64,000 bases of DNA from Portulaca oleracea (taxonomy: Eukaryota; Streptophyta; Magnoliopsida; Caryophyllales; Portulacaceae), in contig CM055870.1 of assembly GCA_029582165.1 (NCBI GenBank), positions 18,354,332 to 18,418,331 on the forward strand, read 5' to 3'. The notes beneath the pieces are model-generated. The model was not told the DNA's origin and searched no databases. It saw only the letters and a program-made list of their open reading frames with translations. Below are positions 23,928 through 35,932 of the stretch, piece by piece. Each line of letters starts with the position of its first letter. The first letter of the stretch is position 1. Position numbers and translations under genes: made by a program.

Positions 23928-24350
23928 TATAAGTTCTGGGGCAGATCATGTCCCGTACTGCATCTGTAAATATTTTGAGTCTCTGAATGGAAAAGTTGCC
24001 TTTGCTGCCACCACTTTGTGGGATAGTTTCAGTTAATTGTTTTCTTCATTCCCCTACCCAACCCTGAAGAAAAAGCGATCAGACGATAAACTATCAGCAA
24101 TTCACTTGTTTGTGTGTGCATGGGCTTGTATTCCCCAACAATGGAACAGATCTTCCTTGCTGCATTGTTATGTGCACAGCTTGGCGTGTAAAACATGATC
24201 TTCAATTCTATTCTTCTGCTGGGGAGGGTAGCATTTCTGGTGACTATAATAGAAATTAGCTGCAGATTGCATACTTTTGAAATGACTGGTGCATGCGAAG
24301 CTGAGATTTTGTTCCTCAACAGGGCAGTAAACCGATGAAGCCCAAATAAA
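23928..24350 (+). other. Probable 3' UTR of the COL gene
   Basis: Follows the TGA at 23925-23927. An AATAAA at 24345-24350 is a possible polyadenylation signal. No other frame with protein character is present. Confidence 0.4.
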
Positions 24351-24947
24351 TATATCTAAAGATCCCACATTTGTAGCAAGTTGTAGTATAATTTATGAAT
24401 TCTTTGTTATGTTCGAAATTAAAATGGGAAGCTCGGCAGATGCTATCTTATGTTCTTGTTTAAGCTTAAAATTAGGCCGATGCAGCAATCAAACTAAACT
24501 TTTTTTAAAATTCTTTTCTCTGCATGCGCTCGAATGAACGTTCATCCTCTACAGCAAGACTATTTTAATGTGTAGCCGTCTGTCATCTTGGAAAAGATTA
24601 GTTAATCTTGGCAACAACAAAGTGCACAATACTTAGCAAACCCAGAAAGCGTTATTAACAAAACTTAATCGAGGTAAAAGGAGCTCAAATCATTCATGAA
24701 TCCTGGTTTTGTCAATCAGCATAGCTAATTAGCACCAATTGGTATGGAGACCGATTATGCACTCAAAGATATTGGAATTGGATAAAGATAAACTCATTGG
24801 CTTGATTTTGAAAAAGGAAAATCTTTCTTATGGCATTGTTGCTTTGCTGTTTCTTCCTAGCTTGTGACCCGCTCAAAGATCAAAAAAGGGGGGAAAAGAG
24901 TCCAAGTAAAAGCAGTGAGTAGTAGTAGGAGTAACCAGTAGGGTACT
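24351..24947. other. Intergenic DNA downstream of COL
   Basis: No gene, repeat boundary or RNA structure could be supported. Confidence 0.5.
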
Positions 24948-24956
24948 AATTCGGAG

Positions 24957-25549
24957 GAGTTAATTAAATGTACCCTACCTGACATATGCGGTAATAATTT
25001 TTGCACACCCGACATTTGGGAAATAATTTTCACCCTACCTGACATTTAGTGAAAGTGATTTTTAGTGTTAGAATCCGGTAACTTGTCATCGGAAATGGAA
25101 AAATACAATAATACCTCTATATCACTATGTGAAATTACGATGCTGCCCTTTAATTTGAGAAGGAAAAGACTATGTTGGAGAGTAGAAGACAGACATGGTG
25201 GTTTGGGAGGGGTTAGGTTTTCATTTTCTGTATGGGAGGGGGGGCCGGGGAGAGGAATCAGTGGAGTGGTTGTGTTTTAAAATGTCATAACAATTAATAC
25301 TAAGGGTAGAAAAGTCATTTCACATTTAATTGAAAGTCAAAGGAAATAATAACAAGGGTATAAAGGTCACTTCATATTTATTTTTTTACAGTTCACCGGA
25401 AAAGTCAATAAAAAATCAATTATAACATAACTGAGGGGCTTTAAATTTATGACCATTTAAATGTCAGGTAGGGTGAAAATTATTTCTCAAATGTCGGGTA
25501 TGCAAAAATTATTACCACATAAGTCAGGTAGGGTAAATGTAATTAACTC
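24957..25549. mobile_element. Mutator-type MITE with long terminal inverted repeats (copy 2)
   Basis: Ends are GAGTTAATTAAATGTACCCT on the left and its near-perfect reverse complement on the right, with repeats reaching some 150-190 bp inward. A perfect 9-bp duplication AATTCGGAG (24948-24956 and 25550-25558) is diagnostic of Mutator-like transposition. Subterminal motifs (CCTACCTGACAT, CACCGGAAAAGTCAAT) are shared with the copy at 13222-13846, so both belong to one family. No transposase is encoded. Confidence 0.92.
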
Positions 25550-25729
25550 AATTCGGAGTGATAGGATATGATTTGACCAGCAAAGAAAAGCAAAGGGTCT
25601 TTCTGGGTTTCATAGTGCTTTCTGAGTCCATTCACCCATTTTCAGGAAAATGCAGCTGTTGAAATTGCATTTGATTTAATTTCCATCGCTCTTACTGTTT
25701 TTCTTTCCCATGTCATCCTTTACGGTACA

Positions 25730-26022
25730 TGTTATAGGAAGAAGGGTTTAGGATTCCTAGTTGTTAGTCATTTGCTGGCATGGCTATGTCAGTTTGTAGG
25801 TTGCTCATGAGGAAATCTCTTGTTACATAGTATAAATACATACTCAATATACTGTAGTAAGGATATATCATAAATATATCAATCATAATTTTCTCTCTAT
25901 CTCACTCTATCTCCGTTTCTTTTTCTATCTCTTCGTTTCTCTATCTCTGAAATTGTTCTATCTAGAGCTAACCTTGTTATAGGATTCTTCTTCCATTAAT
26001 CTCCCTTCCTCGAGCTGCAACA
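25730..26022 (+). repeat. 5' LTR of the 1.9-kb element
   Basis: Pairs with 27317-27624. AGTATAAATACATACTC (near 25829) is the likely TATA region, matched by AGTATAAATAGATACTC in the 3' LTR. CT-rich leader follows. Confidence 0.9.
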
Positions 26023-26043
26023 TTGGTATCAGAACCCTCGATC

Positions 26044-26290
26044 ATGCCGGGGATTGTCACAAGGAGCAAATCGACAACAATCACTTCCCTCAAATAAATG
26101 ATAAAAAATATGATGGATCAACAAAAGGAGATGTTGAATCGTTTCTCAGAACGACAATAATTGTTAGGCAATCTGACTTCAAGATTGGATGTGATTGACA
26201 AAGGTAACCAAAAATCGAATTTCCTATTTTTGATGGGTCAAATGCAAGGATTTGAATCAAGAAATGCGCTAAGTATTTCTCATTGGGTAA
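26044..26290 (+). pseudogene. Gag-like remnant of the 1.9-kb element
   Basis: Starts ATG just after the primer site (MPGIVTRSK) and reads as a typical gag N-terminus, with MIKNMMDQQKEM and a Leu/Asp-rich segment RLDVIDKG. In-frame TAA codons after about 18 and 37 codons break it. No capsid core could be followed. Confidence 0.5.
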
Positions 26291-26459
26291 GATTGTGGAT
26301 GATCACAAAGTTGAATTAAAATCCAAGTATATGATTGGTAGGGCTGAAACATAGGTGGGGAGTGGTTGTTCATTTCAGAGGCATATTATTTGGGAAGATT
26401 TTATTGTTGATGTTAGTTGTAGATTTAGTGATGATTTCGGTTCTATAATTGATTAAGAG

Positions 26460-26753
26460 TTGAATGAGTCCAATGCATCAAGAATTCCTTACCATAGCTG
26501 GGTAGAAATTGAGTGTTGGAATATGAGTCAGCGCAAACAACAAGAAATCCCAAAATCGCAGGAAACCACACTTGACTCCATTACCAATATCCCTCAACGA
26601 TTGTTGGATGATCCTCAAAGTTTCACAACATCATTTGTGCATAGTCACATGTTTCTAGATTGTAATGAGATAGAGGATTGCAATGCATTCAAAGAAACTA
26701 AGAAGCTACAAGATGTCGAGAACCTGTTCAACGAAATTCCTAAGAGAACTTAA
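26460..26753 (+). other. 97-codon frame of unknown origin inside the 1.9-kb element
   Basis: The frame encodes a polar peptide (begins MNESNASRIPYHSWVEIE, ends LFNEIPKRT). I recognise no retroelement domain. It may be a leftover of the element interior or captured host sequence. Confidence 0.3.
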
Positions 26754-26975
26754 CCAACTAATTTCCATAAGTTTGTTCATGGCAAACCCGATGATGGGGT
26801 TATATCACTTCACAGTCAACCAGTTGAAGAGATCTTTTCCATGGTTCTCATCAAGATGAAGGAAATTGAGGAGACCAACCTCTGGTCAACCTTGGAGAAT
26901 ATAGTGGCTAATTCTTTATTCTACATCAATAAACCCCAACATCAAGCTACATAGGATGTTTGCGTTATTGTTGGC

Positions 26976-27248
26976 TTGAATGTTATGTGTCCTGACAAGA
27001 AGGTCGGTAAGACTGGTGAGGAGAATGTCCGGATTTTTTATCTTGGTGGTGGCATCCTTGATGGCTCCTTGCAACAATACAAGTACATGGAGCCAAGGGG
27101 GAAGTGCTTAATGGATGCTAAGATAGATAAGAGCTATGCCCACAAGGTAATCATTGTTGGAGACTCCATCATTACCATCTTTGATCCAAGAAGAGCCACA
27201 TGGTCAGGATGGACAAGAAGGCTACATAAGAGTGATGAATTTGAGTAA
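26976..27248 (+). other. 90-codon frame of unknown origin inside the 1.9-kb element
   Basis: Encodes MNVMCPDKKVG ... KVIIVGDSIITIFDPRRATW. It ends just before the polypurine tract. No known domain recognised. An exon or gag-pol relic are both possible. Confidence 0.3.
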
Positions 27249-27316
27249 CAATTTCTACTTTTCAGCTTTGAGGTCAAAACTTTTCGCGGGGGGAACCGGG
27301 GGGGGGGGAGGGGGGA

Positions 27317-27624
27317 TGTTGTAGGAATAAGGGTTGTTAGTAGTTGTTAGTCATTTGTTGACATGGCTAAGTCAGTTATTAGACTGTTGATGGAAAAATC
27401 TCTTGTTACATAGTATAAATAGATACTCAATGTACTACTGCAAGGATATATTAGAAATATATCAATCATAATCTTCTTTCTACCTCTCTTTTTCTCTCTA
27501 TCTATGTTTCTTTCTCTATCTCTCGGTTTCTCTACCTTTGAAATCGCTCTATCTAGAGCTAACCTTGTTGTAGCTACTCGAAGGGATTCTTCTTCCATTA
27601 ATCACCCTTCCTCGAGTTGCAACA
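27317..27624 (+). repeat. 3' LTR of the 1.9-kb element
   Basis: Starts TGTTGTAGGAATAAGG after the G-rich tract, ends CTCGAGTTGCAACA. It has about 15 bp more than the 5' LTR (GTAGCTACTCGAAGG segment), and several substitutions separate the two, so insertion is not recent. Confidence 0.9.
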
Positions 27625-27629
27625 GTATA

Positions 27630-28269
27630 GCAGAGTTACACAGAAGTTTCATACACTGGTGACTTACAACAACAACTAAGTTTTGGCAATGACTACATCT
27701 ACATTAGATCTGTCTTCATTCTCCCCTCATTCATTTCAGTGTGAGCATAATTTCTCTTACTGCTAACAAGATCAAGCAAGGACCCTATATATACAAATTG
27801 ACTTACTAAGTACAATATTCAACTTTGTTATACAAGGGTCTAATAATTAGAAAACTAAAATAATAAGATTTTTTTTCTTTTTTCATTATTGAAAGCCATA
27901 AAAGGTTGTAAAGTTTGCAATACAAAGCAAACATAAATTCGTAAAAACAACTAGGTAGCAAAACAAAAAGCAACAAAAATAAACAAAACATACAACCTCC
28001 TAAAATGAAATAATTCTACGATCAAAGAGTTGCTTTCAACTTAACCCAATAGAACTATACCGCCCTCAAAAATTGATCATTCATTATGTCTTTTTTTTTT
28101 CTCTTAAACATTCTTCTTTAAATGCTCCACAGTTGTAACTTGGTTACCAAAGATCGGCATAGCTATATCTTTGCTAGTTATGACTGATATGGGTCTTGTC
28201 TCCATCTCGATATCATCTAAACTTTCCGTGCCTAAATTGTCCATGTAATTCAACCTTCCATTTCTCACT
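27630..28269. other. No supported gene
   Basis: AT-rich with T-runs. A 61-codon frame on the minus strand (28289-28104) has no recognisable domain and may be diverged downstream sequence of the copia remnant to its right. Confidence 0.4.
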
Positions 28270-28626
28270 AGACTTACGTTGCTGATCATTAATGGTGCAA
28301 CCTACAAGTCTATAACGCCACTCAGGATCATCAAGAAGTGGTCCACCAACTAGATATTTAGCAATTAAGCTTCAGATAGTATCCAACATGTATTTGCGCT
28401 AACATAGAAAATCTCCTCAAGCTACGTCAACTTTTAAAAGAATGCTCCAAGACCCTCGAATATTTTATTCGGAGCCACTCATCAAGATAAGGGTTTAACT
28501 TAACAGTTGACTCATCATCATTTCCTGAAATAATTAAGCCATCCATCTCAAGAAGAATGCTGAGGCATATAACTCAATTCTTAAAAGTAAGCAAGGAGTA
28601 ATCAAATCATGATTGATATAACCTAT

Positions 28627-31600
28627 TGTAACGCCCCGAAATTTCAATTATCGAAAAGTCAAAGTCAAACTAACGTTAACAGACAAAATTTAGCGGAAGG
28701 CATCAAAAATCATCTATCCTATATCAAGGATGAAACCCTGATCTCCTGACACATAACCCATACAGGCATCAAATCCGGGTCTCCGGGTTATCGCCCGCAA
28801 AAACATTAACCTATCAAAGGCATCAAAACAATCGCCAACCAAAGGCATCAAAACAATCGCCCACCAAAGGCATCAAAACAATCGCCTACCAAAGGCATCA
28901 AAACATTCGCCTACCAAAGGCATCACAAACATCTAACCTATATCAGGGATGAGACCCTGATCTCCTAACAAATAACCCATACAGGCATCAACTCCTGGTC
29001 TCCGGGTTATCGCCCGCAAAAATATTAGCCTATCAAAGGCATCAAAACAATCGCCCACCAAAGGCATCAAAACAATAACCCGCTTAATGTTTCACTTTGC
29101 ATTATTAGTGTCTTATGCAACACTCAGCTCACAGCTCTCAAGTCAAACCCAACCCAGGTTATCAAAACCAATAAGAAAACCACTAATAAAAGACCATCTC
29201 AATTCTCAACTCAATAAATCAAAGATCACAAAAGTACAAACAGTTAACCAAAACAGATGGTCACATTTGAACAAAAAGTCCCCTTTCGGAATGCAATTCT
29301 CAAAACAGATTAGAAAACATTAAAACACATTTAAAGAGCATCCCAGTGGGGATTAGAGTATAGACATTACCTGGTTAACTTCACTTCACAGCAAAACGAA
29401 CACACTTGAGCTCACTAACGACGCGAGTTAGCTTGGGCCTAAAATAGAATAATTATTCTAATCAAAACGCGCCCTTCGAAGTTAGTATTAACTACCTTCT
29501 AACTAACCCTCCCCTAGGAACCCTATAGGTTCCTATCAATCATGAATTTACACTTTAAATTACCTAACACATTCCAAGTAATCGCATAATAATACCAAGT
29601 AAACCTTTTCAACCAACAACACATTTATTAACAATTTCACATAACAAGACAGATTACAGCATCCACACAAAAAGGATCGTAACTTGACTTCTCGACATCC
29701 TATGGGTCTGGTTTTGGACCTTTCAGAAACCACGGGATGTCTACTAAAACTCTTAAGTTGAACTCGAGACCCAACACACGCTTTAAGTCCTCAAAAACAG
29801 TCATCTTCCCAACCTGTCCAGATCTGACCTAGGTCTGGTAATCGGGGTATAACTCGACTTATAAAATTCCAAAGTCCGGTCCGTAAAATTCCTATTAAAG
29901 CTAACATCTAAGGAAAACTCCAGTCCAAAGGGTTCGATCAAAAGAGAACTACACTAACCGTGGTGACCCGATCTTTAGACCCCATCAAAACTGTCCCGTT
30001 ACCGGTTTCGATTTAATTTGCAAATTCGGTTCTAACTTCCACCAATCCGATCCCGGGGTCCTAATTTGGGTTTAAAACAGTAATTTAGGTCCAAAGTAAT
30101 TAACCTAACCCAACTAAGGTCCAAACATCAAACCTCCTATCATCAAAACCAAAAAGTAAAACATGAAATCAACTTTAATATTTCTACTAACCCTAAAAGC
30201 ATGCATGAAATATTAACACTAACCTAAACATGAATTTCTTAACCAATAAACAAGAAAGAATTTAAAGAACATGTGAATAACTATAAAGAACATACAAACA
30301 TTTAAACTACTAATCAAGAATCCCAACAACCAATTGCTTTAAACAAGATTAAATCAAGAATCATAAATTAATAATCAAGAATCGAACTTTAGTAATTCAA
30401 TCAACCTAACTTATTTAACAAGATTTAAACATGAAACTAAACATGAATGAATCCCTAAGAGAATTAAAGAACATGTGAATACTTAACTAACGATTCAAGA
30501 ATTAATCTAGGTAATTAAACTCTTTAATTCGTGCATACAATAATAGTGTTATCTAAAACCCTAACATGATTCACATGAAAACAAAGTACATTAAACAATT
30601 GAACATTAATAATTTCACTACAACTATTACAACCCTAATACATCAAATTAAAACACAAAAGTTACATATAATAATTTAGACAATTTACACGTAAACAATA
30701 CAACACAATAACAAATAATTACAAATAACAACTTAATAAAATTACACCCTTAATTACCCATATTACAAGATTTAAATCAAGAATAAATAACAAATCAAAA
30801 CAGAAAAACAAGAAATAAAAGAAAAGGGTTTTGAAAACTGAATTAGGGTTTACGTTAGAGAGGTTCTGGGCGGTTTCCGACGAGGATTGACGTCGGCGTC
30901 GGAGCAGCAGCGGTTAGGGCAGCAAAGTCACAGCGGGAGTGACGGACGACGGTGGACGTTGGTGGCGCGGTTTGATTCACGACACTATAGATCGCACCAC
31001 AACCACCACAGCAGGCCTTGGTTTCCTCGCGTCTGGCTGCTGGGCGACTGCCTCCGGTGATGCGGCGGTGGCACGGACGGTGACTAGGCGGCGGCGGCGT
31101 GACTGGTGATGACGTCTCCTGGTGGCTGTAGCGGCGGCACGACGACAGCAAGAGAAAAAGAGAGGGAGAGAGAAAAAGAGAGAGAAAGGGGTGGCAGTTG
31201 CGGTGGTGCGACTGGGCGGTATGTCGCGCTTGCCGGCGGCATGGCGGGAACTGCGGTGGTGGGGGCGCCGGCTAGAGAGAGAGAGAGGGGGAGAGGAGAG
31301 GTGAGAGGCTAGGGTTAGGGTTGATATTAGGGTTTTGTGAGAGAGAGGGGGTTTTTATATCATCTAATAAAAAAAGCCCAACTAATACTAATCCTACTCC
31401 TAATCCAACCCAATAAGAAAATCAGATTTTTGGAAAATAATAATAACCATAATAATAGTAATAACAATAAAATAAAACAATACTAATAATAACTAAACAC
31501 ATAACAAATAAAAATCACATAATTATTCATATAACAAATTTTAATAAACACAATAATATTAATAGTAATACTAATAATAATTAGAGTAATACTAAACCCA

Positions 31601-31756
31601 AGAAATTACCGATATACCCTTGTTAGTTCTTCAACGATCCTACGAGCTCAAGTGTTAGCAAAATAAACACAAACGAATAATAAACAAATAACGAAGTCAA
31701 ACCTAATTTACTAACGACGTCACGGTCAACATCTTTAGATTTTTCGGGGTTTTACA
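28627..31756 (-). mobile_element. 3.1-kb TG...CA block, solo LTR nested in the copia pol
   Basis: Starts TGTAACGCCCCGAAATTTC and ends CGGGGTTTTACA. A perfect 5-bp duplication CCTAT lies at 28622-28626 and 31757-31761. The ends match those of the blocks at 12131 and 16670. On the minus strand TATAAAAACCCCC (near 31363-31351) is a good TATA box, followed by a (CT)n leader (about 31350-31140) and GC-rich sequence, so the LTR is in minus orientation. No polyprotein is present. A run of 32-bp units and a 210-bp direct repeat are found inside the low-coordinate end. Confidence 0.8.
28725..29075. repeat. Tandem and direct repeats within the solo LTR
   Basis: About five units of 32 bp based on AAAGGCATCAAAACAATCGC span 28810-28925. 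The segment CTATATCAAGGATGAAACCC onward (about 28723) recurs near 28939 with the same CATACAGGCATCAA and CTCCGGGTTATCGCCC words, so a larger duplication of about 210 bp surrounds the array. Confidence 0.88.
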
Positions 31757-33397
31757 CCTATATTCCTTCAAACTAGTCAATGACTTGACCAACAAACATT
31801 TTCGTGCTTGTTTCAACCTATACAAAGACATTTAAAGCTTGCAGACTTTCATGGAACCCTATCAACATTTCATCTTGACCTCCTCTTGCAGTTCTCCATT
31901 TAAAAATGCATTGTGAGCATCCATCTAATGTAGTTCTACTACTTATTTTGGCCTAGGAGAAAAAGTGTTTGCAAATTGATCACATGCCTTCGACTATATG
32001 ATTTTCAAAAATTACTGATTGCGCCTTGTAACACTCAACAGTACCATCATAGTTATATTTGATTTTATAAACTCATTTGCATTAGAGGGCCTTTTTGTCT
32101 AGCAGTAAATCAAAAACCTCCTTGGTTCTATTAATTTCAAATACCTCTATTTCCAATTGTATAGAAGTTCTCCAATGTTCATCCTTGACAACTTTAGAAA
32201 ATGTGGCAGGCTCATGATTTGAAGTGATGGGTACAAGAAAATGTTATGCCGCAATGAAAAATTATAACAACTTACGTAGTGCGTTATAGTATATGACCTA
32301 TCTGGAAGAAACTATGCCACAAATGAGCGATCAAAGGGACTCAACTTCTTAATGGTTTAGGAAACATATAATCACACAAACGTACCTATGGCTCCTTCTT
32401 CTGATGCCCTCGAACCAATTCTTCACTACAAGCCTGACTTGTAGATTGGATTAATACTACATCTGGTGGATGAGGGCCAGAGGCTAAGTGTCTGGCAATG
32501 TTGGTGTTCTTCAGGTAGTGCAACTTCATAAAACTCTCAATACAGCTTGAACTCGCTATCCTCAGGTGTTTCATTGCTCGGCTGAACCCTTCATGTTTAG
32601 CCTCATCGGCAGATATAAATTTTGTGTTTCATGAGCTTACCATCCAGGATCCTTTATCCAAACACTCATGATCCCCACCAGTTTAAATTGTTTCAAGAAT
32701 CAAGATCATCAGGCATCACCTATTTTGTGTGACTACCACTAGTAATATTCAAACCAAAAAGAAATTCATGTTCTGAAAAATCATCCACTGAGACAAAAGT
32801 TTCTAACTTTCTAAATTATACAATCTTTTACGTTTTTTTAGTACAATCCAACAAAAATGTAATGTATATTGTGACTGGAAAATTTACACCTTCTTGTATC
32901 TTGATTTGTTCATACTATAATGACCCAAATACTCTAAGATGCTCGTAAAAGGGTAGATGGCAATACAAAAATCTCATAAGTAGTTCCTTTTAGAGCAATA
33001 CAAAGTGTTTAGTTTGTTAAAATAACATGCAGTTGGCACATTAATTCCTTCCCAAAACTGATTTAGAAGATTACTTTAAACCGCAAATGTCAAGCCAGAT
33101 TTAAAATATGTCGACGCTTACCTTCCGCCTACCATTTTTGTTTCGGTGTTCTAGTACACGAGGTTTTGAAAAATTATACCATGTTTGAGAAATAAATTTT
33201 CAAGCATGTGAACTCAGTTTATGTATCTCTCCTCACAATTTTAACATATTTATTAAATTGTCTACCGGTCATGGCAAAGAGATTCTTCAAAATTTGAGAC
33301 CTTTCGTAAACTACCAAACTTATCAAAGTTGATTGAGAAAAATCATCTAAGATTTTAGTAAATAGTGAGCATCATAAAATAATGTACTTTTATATGG

Positions 33398-33618
33398 GGA
33401 AAATTTGGATTCTGATAATCCCTACTTTTGTAAATTGGATGATGGTGATCCCTACTTTCACTTTGTATTCTAGTAGTCCAAAAAAATATATATAATTGGA
33501 TTTGAGTGGGACGCCGCCGAGTTGAGTGGTGGTGACTCGGTGGTTTTCTGACGTGGCACAAAGTAGGGATCACCATCATCCAATTTGCAAAAGTAGGGAT
33601 TATTATAATCTAATTTTT
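33398..33618. mobile_element. Small MITE with 60-bp inverted repeats and an 11-bp flanking repeat
   Basis: GATAATCCCTACTTTTGTAA and GATGATGGTGATCCCTACTT on the left are matched in reverse complement on the right. The flank CTTTTATATGG occurs at 33387-33397 and 33619-33629. The 9- to 11-bp TSD size suggests a Mutator-type transposase acted on it. It is non-coding, with a GC-richer centre. It lies inside the decayed copia pol. Confidence 0.8.
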
Positions 33619-33655
33619 CTTTTATATGGACCCAACAAATAACGATAAATTATTA

Positions 33656-33936
33656 CCTTCGTCCCATAATATTGTCACTGTAATTATCTTGTGTTATCCC
33701 ATAATACTTGTCATTTAATAATTTCAATGCAACTTATTCCAGCTAATTATTTTTTATTAGTTTTTCTCATATAAAGATAGAAAAAGTAAAAGAGAGAAAT
33801 ATATTCATACAATTTAATACTAATATTTCACAACTTTCCATGATTTCACAACTTTCCATGCAACACATCAATTAGCTAACTCATTTTATTGATTTTCTAA
33901 ATTTTGGCTAAATGAACAAATATTATGGGATGAAGG
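33656..33936. mobile_element. Stowaway MITE (Tc1/mariner)
   Basis: Ends CCTTCGTCCCATAATATT and AATATTATGGGATGAAGG are inverted repeats and each is flanked by TA (33654-33655 and 33937-33938). Size 281 bp, AT-rich and non-coding, as usual for Stowaway. Contains a 17-bp internal tandem (TTTCACAACTTTCCATG twice near 33830). Confidence 0.9.
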
Positions 33937-34770
33937 TAGTAACTCAAACAAGTCAGACGGTTCATTGTCGCTAAGAGGAAAACTATCTCTTGTCTATTTT
34001 GCATAGTGACAAACATCACAATATCCATTCAAACTCTTGTTACCTCTTCTATTGTCTAATGTAAGAGCTTAGTAATTTTGAAAGAAGGATATCCTAATCT
34101 AGCATGCAATATAATTAAAGTGAGCCTACTCCATTCATAATGTGTGCCTTTATGCATGACTTGCTCCAGAAGTAGTAGAGTATGCTCGCCTACACTAGTC
34201 AGCACCTTCGAAGTGTCGATTTCTAAATTACATATATACTTTATCAAATTCAGGCTAAACCAAAAACATAAAGGACATTAGAAAGACATACATTTACATG
34301 TATCTAAATTGATTCTTCTTTGGTGGCAAGAAATCCCCATTTGGCACACCTACAAGGTAAGTAGGTATGTAGGTATTTGTTGCATTCCAGTCACTTGCTC
34401 CAAGCTTCCAACCATATCATTTGAAGCTCTTGTATTAATAGTACATTAACTATTTTTGGCCTTACCAGCCGATTTCTAAGTGTAGCATTGGCTTTATGCC
34501 TTTGTGTGAATTAACAAGTTATAGAAGAAATTGCCATTGTTGTAGGTTCATATCCAACGTCCCTCGAGTATCTTTACTTGTCGTGTCTGCAACGTAGCTT
34601 GTATTAACAAGAACAGTTCTTTCATGACCTTCACTCATGCTTCCATTGCAATGGCTTACTGTGTTGTGTCATAAGGGTCACCCTGCCAATTCAGGTGCCC
34701 CACCAATTGAAAACAATTTACTGTTTCATGCCAAATCTTCTTATAATGCATGCAAAGATTGCTTTGTGTT

Positions 34771-35055
34771 AGTCCTTTAGCTAGAACGATGGCTGATAAA
34801 TCTCAGTTTTACAACCTTAAACCTCAATTTTCTAGCTTTTTTATGGGGTGTTTTACCTACTTTGGCACAAATTCGACTTAGTTTAGCTCATCGTCGCTTG
34901 TTGTAGCTGAAATACTTAATTTTGTCAATTGCAGGTAAGTTTTGGGTGATTCGGCGCTTTAATGATTGTTGGGTGAAAGATGAGGAAGCCGGGATGAAAA
35001 GAGTGTGTAAAGAATCTCAAAGGAGACTTTTCCACAGGCACACACCCAGGCGTAC
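34771..35055. other. No supported gene between the two copia elements
   Basis: A TTGCAGGTAAG site at 34930 and a 63-codon frame are present, but nothing I recognise. Confidence 0.4.
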
Positions 35056-35060
35056 ACCTG

Positions 35061-35918
35061 TGTTGGGAATGTCCCGACAATGTTCGATATACACGGAGAT
35101 TAAACCAAAGTAATATAGTAATTATATGTCTTGCTAGAGACCTCTATAATTAGTAATTAAATATGTTTAATTACAACTACATTATTTGGTCTTACTGGGT
35201 CACACAAGTTAGTGCCCTGGAACAATGTATGTAACCTAAATGATATTGTATCACGTTTAGAAAAGTTGGAAATTGATTTCTGTGAGAAATCAGCCCAACA
35301 CGGACTGAATTGGGTTCAACACGGGTCGTGTTGACCCAACACGGTCCGTGTTGAGACACCACGGTTCGTTGTGTCCATGGGCCGAATAATTGAACCTTCT
35401 GGAGTCCAACACGGACTGTACTGTTTCAACACGGACCGTGTTGGGCCCAAAAAGGCGCCATTGTTTTAATTCGGCCCTTTAGGGTTTTTGAACCCTTTCC
35501 CTAGGTTTTTTAAACACTATATAAAGGGGTCTCTGGAAGAGATTATTCAACACCAACTGCCTAAGACTCTTAGAGAGATACCAGGGTGATTTCCTGAGTT
35601 CCTCTCTCTTTCAGTTTGCAGTTTTAGTTTCAGGAAACATTCTCTCTTTACCGAAACAATTTCACATACATTTTAGATTGAGATTCGTCTCGATCGGGTC
35701 GATCTTGCAATCGGGTTCCCGGAGTGCTGCGTGGACTTTTCAGTAGAGGGTTTCAGCATTGGAATCTGGAAGGTCAACCTCTTCTTCAGCAGGAATTAGC
35801 GATCAGGTATAATTACTAAAGCCTCTGCAGTTGTTATTGATTAATTGTTTATAACAGTTATAATTTTCCGCCAATTAATCTGTATTTGTATAGGAAATAG
35901 ATAACCTAAAACCTAACA
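35061..35918 (+). repeat. 5' LTR of the plus-strand copia element
   Basis: Starts TGTTGGGAATGTCCCGACAA, ends ACCTAACA. A TATA box ACTATATAAAGGGG lies at about 35516-35529. Upstream of it, 35290-35450, are four or five imperfect palindromes of the type CAACACGGACCGTGTTGG. The size of about 858 bp is at the upper range for copia LTRs. Confidence 0.85.
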
Positions 35919-35919
35919 G

Positions 35920-35932
35920 TGGTATCAGAGCC
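35920..35932 (+). other. Primer-binding site, initiator tRNA-Met type
   Basis: TGGTATCAGAGCC starts one base after the LTR end. It is complementary to the 3' end of plant initiator methionine tRNA, the usual primer of copia elements. Confidence 0.93.

Larger units (their letters stand above)
25730..27624 (+). mobile_element. Non-autonomous LTR retrotransposon, 1.9 kb
   Basis: LTRs at 25730-26022 and 27317-27624 start TGTTRTAGGAA and end GCAACA. The primer site TGGTATCAGAACC (26024-26036) follows the 5' LTR after one base. The polypurine tract is an almost pure G/A run at 27286-27316. Flanks GTACA and GTATA match at four of five bases. The interior is only 1.3 kb and lacks protease, RT and integrase, so the element depends on a partner. 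It has a decayed gag-like start and two unidentified frames. Confidence 0.9.
28270..34770 (-). pseudogene. Decayed Ty1/copia gag-pol, split by a solo-LTR-like block
   Basis: Read on the minus strand, many stops and frame changes interrupt a recognisable copia polyprotein. From right to left: a gag tail resembling CF.LVGY..WWGD (near 34720-34660), a protease-like ASNDMVGS (near 34430), a GAG-pre-integrase motif LHARLGYPSFKITKLL (about 34110-34060), then RT starting MDAHNAFLNGELQEEV (near 31930-31880) and SLYRLKQARK. After the block at 28627-31756 the RT resumes with a YVDD-type site decayed to EMDGLIISGNDDES (28560-28500) and GPLLDDPEWRYRLVG (28350-28300). The RNase H end was not found. Confidence 0.85.

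Noticed and set aside
26024..26036. tRNA gene suggested by TGGTATCAGAACC (also 35920 and 19955)
   Set aside because: These are retroelement primer sites complementary to tRNA-Met; no cloverleaf could be formed.
31106..31312. (GA)n frames and a Pro-rich minus frame at 31151-30855
   Set aside because: Leader region of the solo LTR, purine repeat; not protein coding.
28627..31756. DNA transposon with TGTAACGCCCCG terminal inverted repeats
   Set aside because: Edges are inverted, but TG...CA ends, a 5-bp TSD, promoter layout and long length fit a solo LTR better. Not fully excluded.
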